In this document: one piece after another, positions 17,067 through 23,800 of the stretch
Position numbering within the stretch: the stretch's first letter is position 1
Layout of the letters: every line of letters begins with the position of its first letter
Source of the DNA: a virus
Length of the DNA: 25,634 nucleotides
IMG/VR virus record: IMGVR_UViG_3300009152_000186
Span: 1 to 25,634 of that record
Reading direction: 5' to 3' (one strand)
Made by a program: the position numbers and the translations under genes
The notes under the pieces: generated by a model
What the model saw: the letters and a program-made list of their open reading frames with translations, nothing else
What the model was told of the DNA's origin: nothing
Database searches by the model: none

Positions 17067-17861
17067 ATGGCAGATGTAACTATTTCGTATTCTGAGAAGG
17101 TTTCTGGGTGGACCTCATTTTGGTCTTACATACCCGAATGGATGGTGTGTCTAAATAGTAATTTTTATACGTTTAATCAGGGTAACTTATATAGACATAA
17201 TGACGTATCAGTTCCAAGGACTAGGTACTACAATAATGTTGTTTATGGGTGCAGTGTTCAGACAATATTTAATGACGATCCAGCAAGCGTAAAAATGTTC
17301 AAGACAATAGATCTTGACTCCAACAATAGCTGGGACGTAAGTCTAACTACAGATCTTCAGGATGGAAGTATATCAAGGGATTGGTTTGAAGTAAAGGAGG
17401 GGGAGTGGTATTCATTTATACGATACAATCCAGAAAATCTATCATTGCTTAATAACATCATTCAGGTAGATGCATTGGCAAATTATATGCGAGGTATGGG
17501 AATAATAGCAACGGTAGCTTCTCCTATATATACATTAAATCTAAGTGCAGTAACACCTAACTTTAGCACTACATATCCATATGGATCAAGTGTATATACG
17601 TTGGACCAAGGTACTGGTGCACTTGTGTATCTAGGTCAGCTTGACTTTACAACTAATTCAGGAGAGGTTCATATGATACCAGGTTCTGTAGTGGCTGTCC
17701 CAAGTCCTGGTCAATACCTAGTATCTATATCAGATCCTCTCGCACAGTCATACGGTGTTAGGGGTTACTACCTAGACATTACATTAACTCTCCCAATTAC
17801 AGAGACCACAGAGACAGAATTATTTGCTGTTGGAACGTCAGTTTTCAAAAGTTATATGTAA
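17067..17861 (+). CDS. Putative tail-associated structural protein
   Basis: A 264-aa protein with SEKVSGWTSFWSYIPEWMV at residues 9-27, then a Phe/Tyr-rich segment (NFYTFNQGNLYRHND). A central acidic part reads FNDDPASVKMFKTIDLDSNN, and EGEWYSFIRYNP follows near residue 131. The C-terminal half is a separate beta-rich domain. I recall proteins with this N-terminal pattern as common tail-module members in Bacteroidota and marine phages, without a demonstrated function. It is probably a virion protein near the nozzle or fibres. The ATG at 17067 keeps the conserved-looking N-terminus. The TAAATTTG box just upstream suggests its own promoter. Its stop codon TAA is shared with the next promoter element. 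No membrane segment is seen. Confidence 0.7.
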   Translation: MADVTISYSEKVSGWTSFWSYIPEWMVCLNSNFYTFNQGNLYRHNDVSVPRTRYYNNVVYGCSVQTIFNDDPASVKMFKTIDLDSNNSWDVSLTTDLQDGSISRDWFEVKEGEWYSFIRYNPENLSLLNNIIQVDALANYMRGMGIIATVASPIYTLNLSAVTPNFSTTYPYGSSVYTLDQGTGALVYLGQLDFTTNSGEVHMIPGSVVAVPSPGQYLVSISDPLAQSYGVRGYYLDITLTLPITETTETELFAVGTSVFKSYM

Positions 17862-17866
17862 ATTTG
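17859..17866 (+). promoter_or_regulatory. Promoter-like TAAATTTG overlapping a stop codon
   Basis: TAAATTTG fits TAnnTTTG. Its first three bases are the stop of the upstream gene and only 3 bases separate it from the ATG at 17870. The nearest TTG upstream (17830-17832) is 26 bases away, too far for a standard -33 element. The box could therefore be weak or a chance match, though it copies the arrangement at 17055-17067. Confidence 0.4.
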
Positions 17867-17869
17867 TTT

Positions 17870-18271
17870 ATGGATGTAAGGTATTTAATAGACAGCGACT
17901 ACGAAACACTAGTTGACTGGTGGAAAGATTGGAGATGGGACGCACCTCCAAGGGACATGCTCCCACAAGACGGAGTTGGTGGTTTGATGGTTTCGAAGGA
18001 TGGCGTTGACATATGCGCTGGGTTTATATACTTCACAAACTCAAAGACGGCATGGATAGAGTTCATCGTTTCAAACTTCAAGTACAAAGAAAAAGACAGG
18101 AAGCAGGCTCTAGAGTTCTTAATATCTTCTCTTGTAGACATAACAAGAGATGTAAACAATTGTAAGTACATATACACGTCACTAAAGAGTCCTAGCCTTA
18201 TAAAGAGATATGAAAACTGCGGATTTAAGTCTGGCAGTACAAGTTGCACTGAAATGATCATGATGATATGA
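17870..18271 (+). CDS. GNAT-like N-acetyltransferase
   Basis: A 133-aa protein with the reduced GNAT layout common in phage tail clusters. The N-terminus reads DVRYLIDSDYETLVDWWKDW, then two strands GGLMVSKDGVDICAGFIYFT (residues 37-56) and TAWIEFIVSNFKYKEKDRKQ (60-79), an acetyl-CoA-binding-type helix QALEFLISSLVD, and the typical ending KYIYTSLKSPSLIKRYENCGF (first 20 residues from 99). The usual R/Q-x-x-G-x-G/A loop is replaced by KYKEKDR, so catalytic status is uncertain. I chose the ATG at 17870; a TTG six bases earlier would add only two residues and falls inside a promoter-like box. The gene overlaps the following oxygenase gene by 4 bases (ATGA). Substrate unknown; a virion protein or a sugar are both possible. 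Confidence 0.75.
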   Translation: MDVRYLIDSDYETLVDWWKDWRWDAPPRDMLPQDGVGGLMVSKDGVDICAGFIYFTNSKTAWIEFIVSNFKYKEKDRKQALEFLISSLVDITRDVNNCKYIYTSLKSPSLIKRYENCGFKSGSTSCTEMIMMI

Positions 18272-18753
18272 AAATAAACAACTTTATGGTGATAGATGAT
18301 TTCTTAGAAAATCCACACGACCATGTAAAAGACATATTTAAAAATGTATTTATTGACTATCAATCAGAGTCTGGCATATTTAGAAATATACAGGTAAGAG
18401 ATGACGAGGTACAAGAGGCTATACATGGTGTTTTGCCTGATTATGATGTTGTCCATAATTTCGCTAGGATGTCTCCTCATGGTCAGATCGAACCAAACAA
18501 TATACACAACGATGAAATCATGGGAGAGGTCACCTGTATACTATATTTGAGCATTGACCATCCAATTGATGACGGCACAACGATATATGATTGTGAACAT
18601 AAAATGATAGACGTAAGGTCTAAGTTTAACAGAATGTTCATTTTTGACTCCTCCCTATACCATAGTCGGAATATTTTTAGTAACTTTGGTGTTGGTGAAT
18701 CATCAAGACTTATACAGGTCTTGTTTTTAAATAAAAAGAAATGGCAGCAGTAA
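18268..18753 (+). CDS. 2-oxoglutarate/Fe(II)-dependent oxygenase-like protein
   Basis: A 161-aa protein with the complete ligand set of 2OG/Fe(II) dioxygenases. IHNDE gives His80 and Asp82 of the H-x-D motif, SSLYHSRNIF gives the distal His132, and ESSRLIQVLFLN gives Arg147, placed 15 residues later to bind 2-oxoglutarate. Strands between them (VTCILYLS, FNRMFIFDSSLY) match the double-stranded beta-helix core. Such enzymes hydroxylate amino-acid side chains, nucleobases or sugars. Here it is translationally coupled to the GNAT gene upstream (4-base overlap) and overlaps the next virion gene by 13 bases, so it belongs to the tail operon. Modification of a tail protein is the simplest reading, but the substrate is not visible. 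Confidence 0.8.
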   Translation: MKINNFMVIDDFLENPHDHVKDIFKNVFIDYQSESGIFRNIQVRDDEVQEAIHGVLPDYDVVHNFARMSPHGQIEPNNIHNDEIMGEVTCILYLSIDHPIDDGTTIYDCEHKMIDVRSKFNRMFIFDSSLYHSRNIFSNFGVGESSRLIQVLFLNKKKWQQ

Positions 18754-19367
18754 CATCAGCAGTAATAGCATTAGGTGGTTTAGGACTTAGTGCCGCTCAA
18801 GCCGTAAAGGCAAACAAAGATATGAAATTAGCTAGTAAGGCATCTGATCAAGCATCAAGAGACCTAAAAGCTATCAACAAAGAACAGAATGCATTTAAAA
18901 GTGTTCAGGTACCTACACTAGGATTTGACTTGGCACAACAAGCAGCAACACAAAGAGATGCTCAGGCACTAACAGCTATACAAGGAGCTGGAGCTGCTGG
19001 TGTAATTGGTGGGGTTGGTCAACTTGCTCAGGCTGGACTAGAAAAAGATTTACAGTTGGCTGCTGCTGGACAGAATGCTCAATATGAGAGAGATCTTCAA
19101 CAGGCAAATGCACAACAAGGCATTGAGTCAAGAAGGGTAGAAAGAGATTTTAAAATAGGTATGGGAGCAAAACAAGATGCTGAGCTAAGAAGAGCTGAGG
19201 GAGCTGCTAGAAAAACAGCTGCTATTCAAGGAATGGCTCAGTCTGCTGGATCTGCATTAATGGGTGTGGCTGAAGAAATAGAGCCAGGATCTACCAAAAA
19301 ATTAAAAACTACTGACAGTAGTGGTGACGTGGCTGGATCTGGTACCACAGATGACCAGTATAGTTAA
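18741..19367 (+). CDS. Putative internal virion / ejection protein
   Basis: A 208-aa Ala/Gln-rich protein. It starts with a hydrophobic helix (VTSAVIALGGLGLSAAQAV, residues 4-22), followed by charged helices and a second Gly/Ala-rich segment (AIQGAGAAGVIGGVGQLA, about 79-96). A long Gln/Arg/Glu helix (about 100-165) and a short hydrophobic Ala/Gly helix come next, before a polar, disordered tail. This composition resembles small internal core or ejection proteins of podoviruses (T7 gp14-like), which enter the host envelope during DNA injection. Its start lies inside the oxygenase gene, sharing 13 bases in another frame (AAATGGCAGCAGTAA). It is followed by two very long genes of the same kind. 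Role is inferred from composition and position. Confidence 0.68.
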   Translation: MAAVTSAVIALGGLGLSAAQAVKANKDMKLASKASDQASRDLKAINKEQNAFKSVQVPTLGFDLAQQAATQRDAQALTAIQGAGAAGVIGGVGQLAQAGLEKDLQLAAAGQNAQYERDLQQANAQQGIESRRVERDFKIGMGAKQDAELRRAEGAARKTAAIQGMAQSAGSALMGVAEEIEPGSTKKLKTTDSSGDVAGSGTTDDQYS

Positions 19368-19398
19368 TATTTATAATAAAAAATAATAACATAATAAC

Positions 19399-20880
19399 AT
19401 GGCTAGAGAAGACTATAGTTCATATGTACCAACAGCAGGCGTAGACTGGGCCAAAATAACTGAAGACCTGATCGGTAAGGTTAATACAGTAGGCACTAAT
19501 ATAATAGAAAATAGGGAAGCATTAGATCTTATGGAGTCTAATGCAAATGATCTAATGAATAAGGATCAACTGTATAGCTCACAAGACTTTAATAATTTAA
19601 TGTTCTCCGCAGCTGGCTCTGGAAGAGAACAAATAGCAAAATGGAAAGCAGAGGTAAAGGCTGGCACATTAAGCCCTCAAGGTTTTAAAAGAAGAACAAA
19701 CAACCTACAAAACAAATGGAGTACTCTTGCTAACTCAGCCAAGACATATGACAATGTTAATCTAGAATTCATGAAAAGGCAAACTCCAGATCAAGCGTCT
19801 GGTTTGTCAGATGGATCTGAATATGAGCAATATCTATCTATGATTCATACTGAATTAGGAGACTTAGCAAATAAAAAGATATACTTTGATCCAAACACGG
19901 GAGAGCCTTATATTGCAAAATTTGACAAAGACGGTAATATAGATCCAACTAGTATGACACCCACATTTAGATATGCAGTACCTAATAATTTCTATGACAA
20001 TACAGTAAACTTTGAAACTATTATATCAAATGGAACAAAGGGGCTGGCTGAATATACAATAGAAAATGGCGTATCAACAATTACAGATCCACTAGCCAAT
20101 AAGGCTACACAAAAAGCAATTGTTAGTCTACAGAACACTGTACTAAACAATGATAGATGGGTAAATCAAGTATTAGCTAAATTTCCAACTGAAAATTATG
20201 ACTGGTATAGAACTGAAGAAGAAAAAAAATCAAAGATATCGGCTATGATTGATGTTGAAAAACAGACAAGATCTGAATTTGGGGGGAAAGCGTATACAGA
20301 AGAAGAGATTAAAAAATTATATTCCACATTTGAAAAACAAATGATACTAGTTGCTCCTGATGGCACTGGAGTATATCAACCTATGATAACAGAAGAACAA
20401 AGAAAGGTAGCTGCGGATATAATAATGGATAAAATAAAGTCTCAGATAGGATATCAAAAGTCACTAGACGAGCCTAACTATGGCGGTAGCGGAAGTGAGA
20501 ATAAAAAAGATGAAGATGCAATACCATCAGTTGTACAAGAAGCATATACTGCATTTATAGGTGGAGATATTAGCACGTTATCAAGTTTAACTGGTGGTAA
20601 ACAATTCGTTTATGTCAAGGGTAAAGGACTAGGATTAAAGCCAGATAATGAAAAAGATCAACCAACTAGATTTTTCAAAAATATTAAGGATATGTATGAT
20701 CTATTTGGATATGGTAGTGCAGACGGAAAAGAAAAGTTTAGAGGATGGATAGATGAAATTTATTCACAAAAAAATGCCGCTGTACAATCAGCAACTAATG
20801 CAGATTGGATAAAAGCTGGATGGAAACAAGATCAAATAAATGAAGCTGTAAAATTAGGTAAAATTAAAGTAATTAAATAA
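19399..20880 (+). CDS. Virion-associated protein of unknown function
   Basis: A 493-aa hydrophilic protein I do not recognise. The N-terminal 150 residues are helical and charged (MAREDYSSYVPTAGVDWAKI, then helices around ENREALDLMESNANDLM). The central part has turns and strands (KKIYFDPNTGEPYIAKFDKD near 159). Further helices follow (QTRSEFGGKAYTEEEIKKLY, EEQRKVAADIIMDKIKS), then a Gly/Ser/Asp-rich linker (YGGSGSENKKDED, about 366-378). The C-terminal domain ends in basic residues. No membrane segments or catalytic motifs are evident. It lies 31 bases after the ejection-like protein and one base before the giant protein, so it probably belongs to the set of internal proteins packed and ejected with the DNA. 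No promoter element is visible in the short upstream gap. Confidence 0.66.
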   Translation: MAREDYSSYVPTAGVDWAKITEDLIGKVNTVGTNIIENREALDLMESNANDLMNKDQLYSSQDFNNLMFSAAGSGREQIAKWKAEVKAGTLSPQGFKRRTNNLQNKWSTLANSAKTYDNVNLEFMKRQTPDQASGLSDGSEYEQYLSMIHTELGDLANKKIYFDPNTGEPYIAKFDKDGNIDPTSMTPTFRYAVPNNFYDNTVNFETIISNGTKGLAEYTIENGVSTITDPLANKATQKAIVSLQNTVLNNDRWVNQVLAKFPTENYDWYRTEEEKKSKISAMIDVEKQTRSEFGGKAYTEEEIKKLYSTFEKQMILVAPDGTGVYQPMITEEQRKVAADIIMDKIKSQIGYQKSLDEPNYGGSGSENKKDEDAIPSVVQEAYTAFIGGDISTLSSLTGGKQFVYVKGKGLGLKPDNEKDQPTRFFKNIKDMYDLFGYGSADGKEKFRGWIDEIYSQKNAAVQSATNADWIKAGWKQDQINEAVKLGKIKVIK

Positions 20881-20881
20881 T

Positions 20882-23800
20882 ATGTCAGATAAACTACCAT
20901 CACCAAGCGATATTCTTGGAACAAATAAGTTGCCATCTCCAAATGACATCTTAAAAAAAAAAGGGGCATCACAATTAGAATCAGAGGAAATGTATTCTTC
21001 ATCGGATACATATGGCAACCAGGACGATCAGCCTTTGGAGTCTTCAGGAGATGGTGATTTATATACATATGGTGGTATAAGATATAAGAAAATAAACAAT
21101 AAGTGGTACCGAGAGTATAACGGTAGCTTTGTTCGTCTTTCATCAGGAAATGTAGCTCAAAGAGAAAAGGAGCTAAACACTAATGCAAAAAGAGTTGCCG
21201 AAAAAGTTGGCGATCGATCCGACAAGTGGGCTGGTGTTACTGAAGGAGAGTCAGTTAATAAACCAAAGTATAGGAAGGAAGACTACATAGACGTAATTCA
21301 AAATAAAGAATACAAGAGCAAAGCTGATACAAGGATAGTTAATGAGGAGGCATTGCAAATGCAGAAGGAGCATCAGGCTCAAATAGTAGAAGAATCTAAA
21401 AAAAGTGCTATTGTTGATGAGGAGGTCCCAGATATATACACAGGATATCCAGGCAAAGATGGTAAGTCTTACAAACTTATAGACAATCATTGGTTTGAGA
21501 CCGCAGAGACAGAGACAACATATGAAACAAAATTACTGCCAGGAGGTGGAATTATAAAAATTCCAACTGCTAAAATTAGCCTTAATCCATACTCAACAGA
21601 ACAGGGATGGGTTCCTATAAAACAAAAGAATAGATTACTATCACTTAATAACTACTTCAACAAAGAAGCGTCTTTAGATTCTATAGATGAGGTGTTTACT
21701 AATTTCGATAAAACTGATGAAAAAAAATATAATTTATATAAAATAGACAACGGTGAGTGGAAGAGGTTAATCCCAGGAGCTGCTGAATATAGTACTGTTT
21801 CTGATAAGAATGCCATAGACGCATTAAACAATAGATACGGTAAAGATGTTAAATATAAAGCAGCTATATCTCCTATAGTAAAACCAGATAAATTAAAATT
21901 TGTAGATATTAACTCTTCTCTAACTGCAAAAACAGAAGAATATGCAGTTGCGTATCTAGAAAAGAAATACAAAGACTATGGTTTTTCATTTTCTCAAGAG
22001 GGATTATTTAACATAGATAGGGTTAGGGTTACTGCATCAAATGGTAAGGAAACAACAGTAAATTTTGATGAAAAAAATTCTGACGAGGCATTAAAGCTTA
22101 GAAATTTTTTAGAACAAAATGCATCAAAAAGAACTCCTGATAAATTATCTAAAATAGACCAAAAAATAGGGGATATAAGGAAATCATTTAATGCTGATGA
22201 TTCATACGATATTTCAAGGGCTCTACCTACTGACAATGCTAAAACACAAGATGAAATATGGAAGTATTATAAGTCAGAAGAATATAAAAATATGTTTAAG
22301 TCCCTATCATTTAATGAAATGGATTCTGAGGTAAAGAGCAGAAACACAGATCATAGAAGATATGGTTTATATAGTGGACCTGTATATGATATATATAAGA
22401 AGAAAAAAGAAGAGCAGTATGATATAACTGACCAAAAAATAAAGTCATTATATGAACAGCTTAGTATAGCAGAAGCATCTGGAAACAAGGTGTTAAAAAA
22501 ACAAATAAAAAGCAAGATAGAGACCTATTTATCTAAAGAGGTAATTCAAGATCAAGTTTTGAACTATAACATACACTTAAATGACTTAGTTGGTTCAGCT
22601 AAAACATTAACGACTGACATAAAACAATACGAAGTATTAGTCGAAAATTTTAATAAAACAGCTGAGACAATGTCAAGGGAGGTTTATGAATCACAAAAAA
22701 AAATATTAGAAGATAAGGCAGAATCTCTTGAAATAAGAAGAGACAATATATCTACTTCATTTAATAACATAGATAAATCACAAAAAAAGATAAATGTTCT
22801 AGCTGGAGAATATATTAAATCAAAAGAAAAAGTAGGTTCGTTTTTAGGAGGTATTGCTAATTCAGTTCTAACAGGTGTAGTTAAAATATGGGATACAGCC
22901 ATATTGGGTAGTATGCATGGATATCAAGTGGCATATGGGGTTCAAACATATGTGGATCCTGAAGAATCTAAATATTACAAGGATCAGGGATATACAGATC
23001 AAGAGATTAGAAATATATCTGAAAACAAAACATCAAAACGTCAAAAAGAAGCAATAAGAAGTGCAGTTACAGGTCTACTTGGAAGTGAAACAACAAAGGA
23101 ATATATGTCTTCAAAAGATGTTGGTTTCTTTGAGAAGGCACTATATGGAGTTGCCGAGTCAGCACCTGCAATGTTGGCTGGGTTTGCTGGACCACAAGCA
23201 AGCTTTAGTGCTTTAGCAGCTCAATCATACAGCTCTATTGAAGATGAGATGCTTGATGACCCAGACTTTAAAGCCACTAGTGCGGCAGAAAGAGCTATCG
23301 TAGCTATTCCATACGCAATTCTTATGGGAGCCCTTGAAAATTATGGATTGAAGAATGCAGTAAAGGGCGAATCATTTACAGGTGGGTTATTTAAGGGCAT
23401 CATATCTAGATCATTAAAAAGTATGCCAGATGGATTTGAGAGGGTAGCCCTTGAAAAAGTAATTAATAAAGAAGTTAAAAGTTTAATAGGTAAAGGAATT
23501 ATTAGAATAGTAAATGGTTCACTTGCTGAATTTGAAACTGGTGCTACTCAATCACTTGTATTAGATATTGGTTTAAAGGCCCTGTATAATAAAGTTAAAG
23601 GAAAAAAAATGCGTGATGGAGAAATTGAAAAGTTAACTGGTGGTGAGTATTTTTCAACGCCAGACTCATTTTCTGAGGGTGCAACAAGGGTTTGGGAAGA
23701 CGGTTTAATGGAAGCGATAGGTGGTATGACAATATCAACATTTAGCACCGTTACAACTGGAATTATGACAGGAAATATTTCATTATACAATGAAGAAGAT

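Noticed and set aside
17864-17869. TTG start for the GNAT-like gene
   Set aside because: It would add only Met-Phe and lies within the TAAATTTG box; ATG at 17870 is the natural start.
13277-18753. Diversity-generating retroelement acting on the tail protein
   Set aside because: No reverse transcriptase and no template/variable repeat pair with adenine-specific differences was found; the repeats are Thr-codon runs and divergent protein modules.
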